DNA of 64,000 nucleotides from Bacteroidia bacterium (GCA_027493955.1 JAOSJT010000001.1:124001-188000), one strand, 5' to 3'; shown: positions 55,923 through 63,960, numbered from the stretch's first letter. Numbers and translations: made by a program. Notes: a model not told the origin generated them from the letters alone.

Positions 55923-57740
55923 ATGTCAGAAAACTTCGAATCGGTCATCACGACCATCTGTGAAGGATTCGGAAACGACAAAACCCGCATGATGGATATC
56001 GTGCGCGAGGTGCAGGAAACCCTCGGTTGTGTTTCCGATGAAGCGATGGAACTGATCGCCGCGCGTGTCAACACGCATCGCGTCGAAGTGGAAAGCGTTG
56101 TATCCTTCTACGCTTTCCTCAGCAAGGAAAAGAAGGGAAAAGTGGTCATACGGCTGTGCGACGATATCGTCGATCGCATGTCGGGATATGACCGCGTTCG
56201 TCAGGCGTTTTGCGATGCACTGGGTATCGGTGTGGGCGAAACGACGGAAGACGGAATGTTCACACTCGAAACCACGCCGTGCATGGGTATGTGCGACCAG
56301 GCACCCGCCGCCCTGATCAACGAAGAGGTCTTCACTGATCTGACGCGCGACGCCGCGACGCAGATGGTGGAGCAGCTTCGGAACGGGGTCAAACCCGAGC
56401 GCCTGCACCGCCGCCTGGGCGACGGCAACAACTCCCATCCGCTGGTGGGTGCTGCCGTCATCAACAATATTCGTAAACGCGGCGAGGTGATTTTCGCTCC
56501 GCTCGATTGCGGTACGGCACTCAAGAAAGCCGTGGCGATGAGTCCCAACGAAGTGATACGCGTCATCAAAACCGCTCGTCTGCGCGGGCGCGGCGGCGCG
56601 GGTTTCCCGACAGGTATGAAATGGGATTTCACGCGAGCGGCCGAGGGTGACAAGAAATTTGTCGTATGCAATGCCGATGAGGGCGAACCCGGCACATTCA
56701 AGGATCGGGTGATTCTCACGGAGCGGTCCGAACTGCTTATCGAAGGAATGGTGATCGCCGGTTACGCGATCGGCGCGCAGCAGGGCATCATTTACCTGCG
56801 CGGCGAGTACGCCTATATGCGTCCTTTCCTCGAGGATATGCTGCAGAAGGCGCGTAACGTCGGTATGCTCGGCGAAGACATCGAAGGCAAAAAGGGCTTC
56901 CATTTCGATATCCGAATTCAGATGGGCGCAGGCGCCTATGTGTGCGGCGAAGAGACCTCGTTGCTCAGTTCCTGCGAAGGTCTCCGTGGAGATCCCAAGA
57001 ATCGTCCGCCGTTCCCGGCACAGAAGGGCTATCTCGGCTATCCAACCTCGGTAAACAATGTCGAGACCTTCTGCTGTGTCGCGCGTATCCTCGACAAGGG
57101 TGCGGGCTGGTTCTCCGAAATCGGATCCAAGGGCAGCACCGGCACCAAGCTGTTGAGCATCTCGGGTGATTGCAGCCGTTCGGGTGTGTATGAGGTGCCC
57201 TTCGGCGTGAGCATGAAAGAGGTACTGGAAATGGCCGGCGCCGCCGATGCCATCGCGGTACAGGTGGGTGGTCCGAGCGGTCAGATGATTGCTCCGGACA
57301 TGTTCCATCGCGTCATCTGCTACGATGATCTCGCAACGGGCGGTGCTCTGACAGTATTCGGTCCCGGCCGCAATCTGCTGGAAGTCGCACACTACTACAT
57401 GGAATTCTTCAATGAAGAAAGCTGCGGTTATTGCACGCCCTGCCGCGTCGGCAACGTGCTGTTGCAGGAGCGTCTCGAAAAGATTATGCAAGGTCTTGGC
57501 GAACCCTCAGACCTGACCTATCTCGAGGAACTCGGAAGCAGCGTCAAATCCACAAGCCGTTGCGGACTCGGACAAACCTCCCCGAATCCCATCCTGACAA
57601 CGCTGAAGAATTTCAGGCCGCTGTACGAAGCACTCGTCAAGGAAAATCCGGACGGATTCCAGTCGAACTTCGATATTCATCAGGCGCTCACCGAATCCTC
57701 GGCGATCGCGGGCCGGCCGTCCATGCACTTTGCCGAATAA
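55923..57740 (+). CDS. hoxF: NAD-reducing hydrogenase diaphorase large subunit (HoxE-HoxF type)
   Basis: A 605-residue flavin and iron-sulphur subunit that passes electrons between the hydrogenase module and NAD. Residues 1-165 are a NuoE-like thioredoxin-fold domain, the rest NuoF-like: FMN loop GRGGAGFPTGMKW near 222, NADEGEPGTFKDR, GAGAYVCGEETSLLSSCEG, and the 4Fe-4S motif ESCGYCTPCRVGN near 500. In the NuoE-like part only three of four cluster cysteines remain: Cys79, Cys120 and Cys124; the partner expected about five residues after Cys79 is absent (LCDDIVDRM). As I recall, HoxF of Cupriavidus necator also departs from the full motif here. First gene of the hox operon, with GAGAGG before the ATG. 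Confidence 0.93.
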   Translation: MSENFESVITTICEGFGNDKTRMMDIVREVQETLGCVSDEAMELIAARVNTHRVEVESVVSFYAFLSKEKKGKVVIRLCDDIVDRMSGYDRVRQAFCDALGIGVGETTEDGMFTLETTPCMGMCDQAPAALINEEVFTDLTRDAATQMVEQLRNGVKPERLHRRLGDGNNSHPLVGAAVINNIRKRGEVIFAPLDCGTALKKAVAMSPNEVIRVIKTARLRGRGGAGFPTGMKWDFTRAAEGDKKFVVCNADEGEPGTFKDRVILTERSELLIEGMVIAGYAIGAQQGIIYLRGEYAYMRPFLEDMLQKARNVGMLGEDIEGKKGFHFDIRIQMGAGAYVCGEETSLLSSCEGLRGDPKNRPPFPAQKGYLGYPTSVNNVETFCCVARILDKGAGWFSEIGSKGSTGTKLLSISGDCSRSGVYEVPFGVSMKEVLEMAGAADAIAVQVGGPSGQMIAPDMFHRVICYDDLATGGALTVFGPGRNLLEVAHYYMEFFNEESCGYCTPCRVGNVLLQERLEKIMQGLGEPSDLTYLEELGSSVKSTSRCGLGQTSPNPILTTLKNFRPLYEALVKENPDGFQSNFDIHQALTESSAIAGRPSMHFAE

Positions 57741-57767
57741 TTCACCAGACGACAACGGAATACCGAC

Positions 57768-58925
57768 ATGAACGATACTCTCATCACATTCGAAATTGAC
57801 GGCGTCGAGGTGAAGGGCACGGCGGGGCAGACCATTCTTCAGGCTGCCGATCAGGCCGGCATTTACATCCCTCGCCTCTGCGCGTTCGACGGACTCGAGC
57901 CCTTCGGCAGTTGCCGTGTGTGCACCGTCAAGGTGAACGGCCGCTTCCAGGCCGCCTGCACGCAACCCATCGCGGAAAACGCCGTGGTGGAAAACGACAC
58001 GCCCGAATTGCTCGAATTCCGACGCAACATCATTGACATGCTTTTCGTGGAGGGCAATCACTTCTGCATGTTCTGCGAAAAGAGCGGTAACTGCGAGCTG
58101 CAGGCCATGGCCTACCGCTTCGGCATCACCGCGCCCAAGTACCCGTATATGTTCCCGGCCGACCGCAAGATCGACGCCTCGCATCCGGACATTTTTCTGG
58201 ATCACAACCGCTGCATCCTTTGTGCACGCTGTATCCGCGCGTCGAAAGATCTCGACGGAAAGAATGTGTTCCAGTTCGTCGGACGCGGCAAGCACAAGCA
58301 CATCGCGGTCAACGCGCGCGCCCGCTTGTCCGATACCGACATCGACGTCACCGATAAGGCCGTGTCGTCGTGCCCCGTCGGAGCGATTCTGACCAAGCAC
58401 GTCGGCTACGCGATCCCGGTCGGACAGCGTAAATACGATCAGCAGCCGATCGGCATTGACATCGAATTCAAAAACCGGTTCAGGCGTAGGAGCACACCAT
58501 GTCAAAACCAAAAGTTGCAACAACCTCCCTCGCCGGCTGCTTCGGCTGCCACATGTCCATTCTCGACATTGACGATCGCATTCTCGAGCTGGTGGAAATC
58601 ATCGATTTCGACAAATCGCCCATCAACGACATCAAGGAATTCACGGGCGAGGTGCTCGTGGGTATCGTCGAAGGCGGTTGCGCGAACGAAGAAAACGTGC
58701 GTGTGCTGCAGGATTTCCGCAAGCACTGCAAAATCCTCATCTCGCTCGGCGACTGCGCCATCAACGGCGGCCTGCCCGCTATGCGCAACACCATTCCGCT
58801 CATCGAATGCCTCGAGGAAGCCTATCTCAACGGTCCCTCCGTCCACAATCCTTCGGGCCGCATTCCGAACGATCCGGAAATTCCTTTGCTGCTCAACAAG
58901 GTGTATCCCTGCCATGAGGTGGTAA
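57768..58925 (+). CDS. hoxU: NAD-reducing hydrogenase subunit HoxU, stop codon lost
   Basis: The first 238 codons (to about 58480) are a complete HoxU: 2Fe-2S ferredoxin domain with Cys38, Cys49, Cys52 and Cys64; the His98/Cys100/Cys103/Cys109 cluster (EGNHFCMFCEKSGNCELQ); and a 4Fe-4S set from CILCARC (149-155) to Cys202 (SSCPVGAIL). It ends VGQRKYDQQPIGIDIEFKN, where known HoxU proteins stop. The frame then continues 427 bases into hoxY and encodes a basic, Ser/Arg-rich tail typical of out-of-frame reading. One extra base in the A run at 58471-58475 would restore a TAG just before hoxY. Its product conducts electrons between HoxY and HoxF. The core call is firm; the tail is almost surely not real. 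Confidence 0.85.
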   Translation: MNDTLITFEIDGVEVKGTAGQTILQAADQAGIYIPRLCAFDGLEPFGSCRVCTVKVNGRFQAACTQPIAENAVVENDTPELLEFRRNIIDMLFVEGNHFCMFCEKSGNCELQAMAYRFGITAPKYPYMFPADRKIDASHPDIFLDHNRCILCARCIRASKDLDGKNVFQFVGRGKHKHIAVNARARLSDTDIDVTDKAVSSCPVGAILTKHVGYAIPVGQRKYDQQPIGIDIEFKNRFRRRSTPCQNQKLQQPPSPAASAATCPFSTLTIAFSSWWKSSISTNRPSTTSRNSRARCSWVSSKAVARTKKTCVCCRISASTAKSSSRSATAPSTAACPLCATPFRSSNASRKPISTVPPSTILRAAFRTIRKFLCCSTRCIPAMRW

Positions 58926-59044
58926 AAATTGACTACCACCTTCCGGGCTGTCCGCCCTCGGCGGAAACGATCTGGCAGACGCTGGTGGCCTTGTTGACCA
59001 ACAAGCCGCTGGATCTGCCCTACGAGCTGATCAAGTACGATTAA
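58499..59044 (+). CDS. hoxY: NAD-reducing hydrogenase small subunit
   Basis: A 181-residue small subunit of a group 3 [NiFe] hydrogenase, holding the proximal 4Fe-4S cluster. Cluster cysteines are visible in LAGCFGCHMS (Cys14, Cys17), the GDCAINGGLPAMRN segment and HLPGCPPSAETIW. The short length without the extra C-terminal cluster domain is normal for HoxY. A GGAG site seven bases before the ATG supports the start at 58499. Its reading frame is intact; the neighbouring hoxU frame overruns it. No twin-arginine signal, so cytoplasmic. Confidence 0.95.
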   Translation: MSKPKVATTSLAGCFGCHMSILDIDDRILELVEIIDFDKSPINDIKEFTGEVLVGIVEGGCANEENVRVLQDFRKHCKILISLGDCAINGGLPAMRNTIPLIECLEEAYLNGPSVHNPSGRIPNDPEIPLLLNKVYPCHEVVKIDYHLPGCPPSAETIWQTLVALLTNKPLDLPYELIKYD

Positions 59045-59074
59045 CCGGACAGAACGGAAAAAGGAGTAGATATC

Positions 59075-60523
59075 GTGAATACCACTGATAATTTGAAACG
59101 AGTCGTCATCGAACCTGTGACCCGCGTCGAGGGACACGGCAAGGTGACCATTCTCCTCGACGAGGAGAACAAGGTGAAGCAGGCACGCCTGCACATCGTC
59201 GAGTTCCGCGGCTTCGAGCGCTTCATCCAGGGGCGTCCCTACTGGGAAGCACCGGTGCTCGTGCAGCGTCTCTGCGGCATCTGTCCGGTGAGTCATCACC
59301 TCGCGGCGGCCAAGGCCATGGATCAAATCGTGGGCGTGGACACGCTCACCCCGACAGCCGAGAAAATGCGCCGTCTCATGCATTACGGCCAGATGTTCCA
59401 GTCGCACTCGCTGCATTTCTTCCATCTCGCCTCACCCGATCTGCTGTTCGGCTTCGGCTCCGACGTGGCCAACCGTCACGTGATCGGCGTCGCCGCCAAG
59501 CACAAGGACCTCGCGGTGCAGGGCGTGATGATGCGCAAGTACGGCCAGGAAATCATCAAGGCAACCGCCGGCAAAAAAATCCATGGCACCGGCGCTATCC
59601 CCGGCGGCGTGAACAAGAACCTCTCCATCGAAGAGCGCGATGTCTTTTTGAAAGACATCGACCAGATGATGGAATGGGGTCGCGGCGCGCTGAAAATCGC
59701 GAAGGACTACACCGTCGAAAATCTCGCGGAAGTCGCACCTTTCGGATCCTTCGACAGCAACCATCTCTCGCTCATCCGCGAGGACGGCGCGATGGATCTG
59801 TACCACGGCAATCTCCGCGCCATCGACGCGCAGGGGAACAAGATTTTCGATCAGGTGCAGTACAACAACTACCTCGATTACATCGTCGAGGAAGTGCGTG
59901 ACTGGTCGTACATGAAATTCCCCTTCATCAAGTCCATCGGTCCGGAAAACGGTTGGTACCGCGTGGGTCCGCTCGCGCGCGTCAACGCCTGCGATTTCAT
60001 AGACACACCGGAAGCCGAAGCCGCACGCAAGGAATTCATGGCGGTGACCGACGGCAAGCCCAACAATCTCACGATGGCGTATCACTGGGCGCGCATGATC
60101 GAGACCCTGCATTCCATCGAGAAAATCCGCGACCTGCTGCTCGATCCCGACTTGCAGGGCACGGACCTCGTGCTTCGCGGCGACCGTCGTGAAGAGGGCG
60201 TTGGTCTGATCGAAGCGCCGCGCGGCACGCTGTTCCACCATTACAAGGTGAACGAGAACGACCAGGTGACCATGGCGAACCTCATCGTTTCGACGACGAG
60301 CAACAATATGCCGATGAACACGGCCGTCGAGAAAGTCGCCATGGACCATCTTTCGGGAAAACCGGAAATCACTGAAGGTCTCCTGAATCACATCGAAGTG
60401 GCCATCCGCGCCTACGATCCATGTCTGTCCTGCGCCACTCATGCGCTGGGCCGCATGCCGCTCGTCGTGCGGCTGGTGGACCACAACGGTAACGAGGTCG
60501 CCAGGAAGAGCACCACGGAATGA
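59075..60523 (+). CDS. hoxH: NAD-reducing [NiFe] hydrogenase large subunit
   Basis: A 482-residue catalytic subunit of a soluble bidirectional hydrogenase (group 3d-like). The Ni-Fe ligands are all present: RLCGICPVSHH (Cys67, Cys70) and DPCLSCATH (Cys450, Cys453). A 26-residue C-terminal extension (ALGRMPLVVRLVDHNGNEVA and onward) follows His456 and would be removed by the HoxW protease during maturation. It starts with GTG at 59075; AAGGAG lies eight bases upstream. The stop overlaps hoxW by four bases. No hyp genes for metal insertion are in the window, so they must be elsewhere. Confidence 0.96.
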   Translation: MNTTDNLKRVVIEPVTRVEGHGKVTILLDEENKVKQARLHIVEFRGFERFIQGRPYWEAPVLVQRLCGICPVSHHLAAAKAMDQIVGVDTLTPTAEKMRRLMHYGQMFQSHSLHFFHLASPDLLFGFGSDVANRHVIGVAAKHKDLAVQGVMMRKYGQEIIKATAGKKIHGTGAIPGGVNKNLSIEERDVFLKDIDQMMEWGRGALKIAKDYTVENLAEVAPFGSFDSNHLSLIREDGAMDLYHGNLRAIDAQGNKIFDQVQYNNYLDYIVEEVRDWSYMKFPFIKSIGPENGWYRVGPLARVNACDFIDTPEAEAARKEFMAVTDGKPNNLTMAYHWARMIETLHSIEKIRDLLLDPDLQGTDLVLRGDRREEGVGLIEAPRGTLFHHYKVNENDQVTMANLIVSTTSNNMPMNTAVEKVAMDHLSGKPEITEGLLNHIEVAIRAYDPCLSCATHALGRMPLVVRLVDHNGNEVARKSTTE

Positions 60524-61005
60524 GCCAGGCGCCCCGCATATTGCTCATTGGTTACGGCAATCCGGGCCGTCTCGACGACGGCTTGGGACCTGCCGTAGCC
60601 GCTGCCGCCGAAGCATGGAAGCTCACGCACGTCACTGTGGATTCGGACTATCAGCTCACGGTGGAAGACGCGGCCGACATCGCCGCGCACGACATCGTGG
60701 TGCTGGCGGATGCATCGGTGAACGGGCGCGAGCCCTTTTATGTGGAGCCGGTGGTACCAGTGCCCGCGCAAAGCTTTTCGAGCCACAGCGTGGAGCCGGG
60801 ACCCTTGCTGCACATGGCCCGCTCGCTGTTTGACGGGCACACGCGCGGCTACATTCTGGGCATACGGGGTTACGAGTTCAACGAGTTCGGAGAGCGGCTG
60901 TCGCCACGCGCGCAGGACAATCTCCGCCAGGCGCTTGACTTCCTCCGCCTCGCGCTCGACGATCCGCGCTTGTTCGACCTTCCCTCTCCCGGGGAGACGA
61001 ACTGA
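60520..61005 (+). CDS. hoxW: Hydrogenase maturation protease
   Basis: A 161-residue endopeptidase of the HybD/HoxW family that trims the C-terminal tail of the large subunit after nickel insertion. It begins RILLIGYGNPGRLDDGLGPA, the family GNP..DDG motif, and has VVLADASVNG in the metal-binding region and SHSVEPGPLLHMARSLF around the conserved His. The ATGA overlap with hoxH couples its translation to its substrate. Length is normal. Confidence 0.92.
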   Translation: MSQAPRILLIGYGNPGRLDDGLGPAVAAAAEAWKLTHVTVDSDYQLTVEDAADIAAHDIVVLADASVNGREPFYVEPVVPVPAQSFSSHSVEPGPLLHMARSLFDGHTRGYILGIRGYEFNEFGERLSPRAQDNLRQALDFLRLALDDPRLFDLPSPGETN

Positions 61006-61061
61006 GCGGGTGCTGAGCGCATCATTGCGAAACATGAAGAATCATCTATATGGAGACAACA

Positions 61062-61436
61062 ATGAAGGACGGTAAACACGTGATCCTGTACCTCGACGAC
61101 GATCAGGACATGCTCGACGCCGTGCGCATGATACTCGAAGCCAACGGCTACGAGATGGCAGAGGCGCACAGCGGCGAGGAAGGCCTGCGGGTGTACAAGG
61201 AAAGCAAACCCGATTTTCTCCTCGTCGACCTGATGATGGAAGAAGTGGATGCCGGCACCGTTTTCGCCAAGGAGCTCAAGCTGCTCGGCAATCAGGTTCC
61301 CGTCTTCCTCCTCAGTTCCGTGGGCGACAGCCTCGACGACAACACCGACTATAAGGCCCTCGGCCTCGACGGCGTGTTCCAGAAACCCGTGCATCCCAAG
61401 ACGCTGCTGTCGATACTGAAAAAGAAACTCGGCTGA
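61062..61436 (+). CDS. Stand-alone response-regulator receiver
   Basis: A 124-residue receiver without an output domain. It shows the acidic cluster YLDDDQD (Asp12-14), the acceptor Asp56 in FLLVDLMM, SSVGDS around the conserved Ser/Thr position and Lys108 in FQKPVHP. The ATG at 61062 has GGAG seven bases upstream; the ATG at 61050 in the same frame lacks one. It lies 56 bases after hoxW on the same strand, so it may be part of the hydrogenase operon. CheY-like single receivers act on partner proteins; the partner is unknown. The last third of the gene is duplicated after hicB. Confidence 0.9.
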   Translation: MKDGKHVILYLDDDQDMLDAVRMILEANGYEMAEAHSGEEGLRVYKESKPDFLLVDLMMEEVDAGTVFAKELKLLGNQVPVFLLSSVGDSLDDNTDYKALGLDGVFQKPVHPKTLLSILKKKLG

Positions 61437-61534
61437 CGTACCCCTGCGCCCGGCGCGGCCCCGTCAAGGGTGCGCCCGGCGATGCAGACAGACGTAACGC
61501 GCGGCGATCCGGAAGGGTCGTCGCGCGTGTGTGT
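61339..61534 (+). repeat. 196-bp direct repeat, copy A
   Basis: Covers the last third of the receiver gene, its stop codon and the hairpin after it. By my ungapped hand alignment it matches 62342-62537 with about 25 mismatches (about 87% identity), offset exactly 1003 bases. Confidence 0.9.
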
Positions 61535-61838
61535 TTATAGTTACCGTGAACGAAGCGATGAGCTCTGCGACTGAGGTGAGGGTGCATGGCTTGCTTATGC
61601 TTTGCTGTTTTAGTTCTCTGGCTCCTTACATTTCTTCGATCGAGCCTGTTACGTCGCGGAGGTGCATTGTTTAAATTATTGAAATGGCTTCGTACCTTAC
61701 CGGTAAGTGCATTGCTTTTCTAAGGTGGGGGTTGCATCAGGAGCTATTCATCTGAAAAAGCCAAGGAAGTGCAGTCGAATCGGCAATAAAGTTCCCGCGC
61801 ATTTGCAAAATGTAAACTGAAGTATCCGCTCACCACAT
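61437..61838. other. Intergenic region before hicAB, 402 bp
   Basis: It holds the receiver terminator (to 61534) and then about 300 bases of more AT-rich DNA with no supported gene. Composition differs from the flanking hox genes, fitting an inserted segment. It should hold the hicAB promoter; no clear promoter consensus or HicB operator was identified. Confidence 0.5.
61499..61526 (+). terminator. Hairpin after the receiver gene, copy A
   Basis: GCGCGGCGATCC (61499-61510) pairs with GGGTCGTCGCGC (61515-61526; two G-T pairs) around GGAA, followed by GTGTGTTTATAG. A plausible terminator of the hox/receiver transcript. Copy B keeps the structure. Confidence 0.65.
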
Positions 61839-62042
61839 ATGGCACAGAAAATCAGACAGCTGATCACGGCGCTCACTCAAGCAGGCTTCATTGAAATTCA
61901 GGGCGGGGGCAAGGGTTCGCATCGTAAATTCACTCATGTGAAATATTCGGGTGCGGTAACACTCAGCGGTCGACCCGGGGATGACGCAAAACCATATCAG
62001 GAAAGACAAATTCAGTTGGCAATCATGGAGGTTCAGAAATGA
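61839..62042 (+). CDS. hicA: HicA-family toxin
   Basis: A 67-residue HicA mRNA interferase. The pattern RQLITALTQAGFIEIQGGGK then GSHRKFTH contains the double-stranded-RNA-binding fold and the conserved His of the G-S-H motif, followed by TLSGRPGDDAKPYQERQI. HicA cleaves mRNA and is neutralised by HicB. The gene overlaps hicB by four bases (ATGA), toxin first, the usual hicAB order. It sits between the two copies of a 196-bp repeat, suggesting acquisition by insertion. Confidence 0.93.
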   Translation: MAQKIRQLITALTQAGFIEIQGGGKGSHRKFTHVKYSGAVTLSGRPGDDAKPYQERQIQLAIMEVQK

Positions 62043-62260
62043 AAACCAGCGATACATATCACAAATGGGTTGAATGGAGCGAAGAAGATCAGGCATACCT
62101 CGGGAAATGCCCGGATCTGATGACCGGTATTCACGGAGAGGATGCGCTCGAGGTATATCGTGATCTGTGCGCCGTCGTCGAGGATATCATTGCGCATTTC
62201 GAGTCCGAAGGCCGACCGCTACCTCCACCGCGCGTGCGTCCAATGCGTGAGGTTGCCTGA
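62039..62260 (+). CDS. hicB: HicB-family antitoxin
   Basis: A 73-residue HicB antitoxin. It has the partial RNase H-like core WVEWSEEDQAYLGKCPDL, then GIHGEDALEVYRDLCAVVED. It is short, ending PLPPPRVRPMREVA without a clear C-terminal DNA-binding domain, so autoregulation would need a different mode. It overlaps hicA by four bases and is the only other gene in the inserted segment. Confidence 0.92.
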   Translation: MKTSDTYHKWVEWSEEDQAYLGKCPDLMTGIHGEDALEVYRDLCAVVEDIIAHFESEGRPLPPPRVRPMREVA

Positions 62261-62343
62261 AGTTCCGCCCGGTTCGCTGCAACAGGGGCCCGCATCACCG
62301 TATAGGGAACTGTGATGTTCACCGGGGTCCCTTCCGCATTCAC

Positions 62344-62439
62344 AACACCGACTATCAGGTCTTCGTTCTCGACGGCGTGTTCCGGAAACCCGTGCATCCG
62401 AAAACGCTGCTGTCGATACTGAAAAAGAAACCCGGCTGA
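62344..62439 (+). pseudogene. Receiver gene remnant (3' end only)
   Basis: The frame encodes NTDYQVFVLDGVFRKPVHPK and onward to a TGA at 62437, closely matching the C terminus of the receiver at 61062 (NTDYKALGLDGVFQKPVHPK). There is no in-frame start and no preceding receiver core, so it is a fragment left by duplication. Confidence 0.85.
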
Positions 62440-62501
62440 CGTACTCACGCGCGAGGCGCCGCCCCGACAGGGACGCGCCCCGCGCCGCAGACAGAAGTAA
62501 C

Positions 62502-62529
62502 GCGCGGCGATCCGAAAGGGTCGCCGCGC
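62502..62529 (+). terminator. Hairpin, copy B
   Basis: GCGCGGCGATCC (62502-62513) pairs with GGGTCGCCGCGC (62518-62529) around GAAA, followed by GTGTGTTTCTG. Here one of the G-T pairs of copy A is a G-C pair, so pairing is preserved or improved. It could terminate hicAB transcription. Confidence 0.65.
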
Positions 62530-62537
62530 GTGTGTTT

Positions 62538-62844
62538 CTGATGTACTACATCGGTTCGCGGGGGTAACAAGCCCGGGGGAGCGAAGAAATTGAAAAACGA
62601 ATATTCCTGAACCGCAAAGGCATGTCGATACAGTATGCACGGGTTCAGCTCCGTCGCGGCACATCGGCTTGTCTTGGCCAGGTGGCAGCGAGATACCGAC
62701 TGGCGCGGCTTACCATACGGCGCTCGACACGCGGCGGACCTATTGACAAGAGCGTTTTTTTTATATTGGTCAAAGAGATGCGTTTATTGCCGTTAAGACT
62801 CAGCCGTCCATCACGTACGACACCGTCAGCATAGGAGGACTCTT
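62538..62844. other. Intergenic region, 307 bp
   Basis: No gene is supported. TTGACA at 62744-62749 followed by a run of eight T and TATATT resembles a promoter, but the spacing is too short for a standard sigma-70 site. It ends at the ribosome binding site of the last T9SS gene. Confidence 0.5.
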
Positions 62845-62889
62845 ATGATCCGTACAACCGCCATCGCGATGTTCCGGGCCTTGCTGTAA
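62833..62889 (+). other. Ribosome binding site and frameshifted signal peptide of the last T9SS gene
   Basis: AGGAGG (62833-62838) lies six bases before an ATG at 62845 that encodes MIRTTAIAMFRALL and then a TAA at 62887. The downstream T9SS gene lies one frame away. Read across the shift, a signal peptide would continue into LAVTQCMIGQVQGDY. This marks the true start of the following gene in an unbroken version. Confidence 0.75.
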
Positions 62890-62897
62890 CGCAGTGC

Positions 62898-63950
62898 ATG
62901 ATCGGGCAAGTACAGGGAGATTACTTGTATCAAATAGGCGACTCTGTTCGTGTGCTGGAACTTCGGGATGAGAGTGGAACACACCAGGCCCACTATGTCA
63001 GAGCGACGCAGTATTTTCCGCAAGTTGCGGTAGTGACCGATCTGGGTGAGGTGAATATTCGCGGACAGCAGGGCGACACGCTGGAACTTCCCTTCGATTT
63101 TCACGAAACATATATGGCACTTACTCCGGAATATCGGGTGTATGATACCAACACCGTGAATTTCGCCCTTCCGATGTACACGAAGCAATTCCGGTTTGAA
63201 TCGGGAGACACCTTATACTACGTATTCTCCCCGAGCTATCGTTTCCCCCGCTTTAACGCTACAGGTGGTGAACGGACATTCGAAGAGGACTCCGCTAATT
63301 TTTGTGTACCCGACAGTGTTTTGTATTATGTGGATCTCATAGACGCGTATACATTAGAACCTGTTGTATCGATTGATTCCATCCTCTTCGTCCCGGTGTT
63401 TTCGATAGACAGCATGCTTATCGCGATCAAGGGACTTCAGTACGATGCGACAATTATCGAGCGCATGGAGAGGTCCTTTCTTCCCGGGCCGCAGCATACA
63501 GCAGGATCAGACTATCGATTGCGGCTGCGGCCGATTCATATGCCACAACTCGTGGGGAATTACGACAACAGGGTGCTCTATGGAAGATATTTCTGGAGCA
63601 ACAGGTTGTCGGCTGCACTCAGAGATTGGGCCAGGGCCAATCCGAAAAGCACTGACCCAGGGGTGGTCCGCTCATCCAGACAGGAGCGAGCACTGCATAT
63701 CGTTCCAAATCAGCTCACACGCGCAAAGAATGGAATTCTTCAAGTGAGCGGCGACTGGGATATTGCCGCGCCGGTGTACGTTACGGTGCACGACGCGCTC
63801 GGAAAGATCGTGTACGGTACGAGGATGATGAGCGAACCTTCCGGCTCATTTCTCCTGACGCTCGAAACAGAAAAATTGGCGGGAGGAAAGTACTTCGTGA
63901 AAGCATCACAAGGTACTTCGATTTTTGTTGGTTCCGTCACCATATTCTAG
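62898..63950 (+). CDS. T9SS cargo protein, signal peptide out of frame
   Basis: A 350-codon open frame encoding a secreted-type protein. The body (about 1-265) is beta-rich and unrecognised, with PFDFHETYMALTPEYRVYDT. The last 75 residues are a T9SS type A domain (VYVTVHDALGKIVYGTRMMS, LAGGKYFVKASQGTSIF). The frame's own first ATG has no ribosome binding site and no signal peptide. An ideal AGGAGG-ATG start at 62845 encodes a signal peptide one frame off, so a one-base loss between about 62865 and 62889 has broken the gene, or the sequence has an error there. As written, the product would not be exported. Confidence 0.75.
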   Translation: MIGQVQGDYLYQIGDSVRVLELRDESGTHQAHYVRATQYFPQVAVVTDLGEVNIRGQQGDTLELPFDFHETYMALTPEYRVYDTNTVNFALPMYTKQFRFESGDTLYYVFSPSYRFPRFNATGGERTFEEDSANFCVPDSVLYYVDLIDAYTLEPVVSIDSILFVPVFSIDSMLIAIKGLQYDATIIERMERSFLPGPQHTAGSDYRLRLRPIHMPQLVGNYDNRVLYGRYFWSNRLSAALRDWARANPKSTDPGVVRSSRQERALHIVPNQLTRAKNGILQVSGDWDIAAPVYVTVHDALGKIVYGTRMMSEPSGSFLLTLETEKLAGGKYFVKASQGTSIFVGSVTIF

Positions 63951-63960
63951 CGGGGGCACA

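Larger units (their letters stand above)
62342..62537 (+). repeat. 196-bp direct repeat, copy B
   Basis: Second copy of the block at 61339-61534, directly after hicB. The reading frame of the receiver remnant and the hairpin are kept. The two copies bracket hicAB and about 800 bases in all. Confidence 0.9.
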
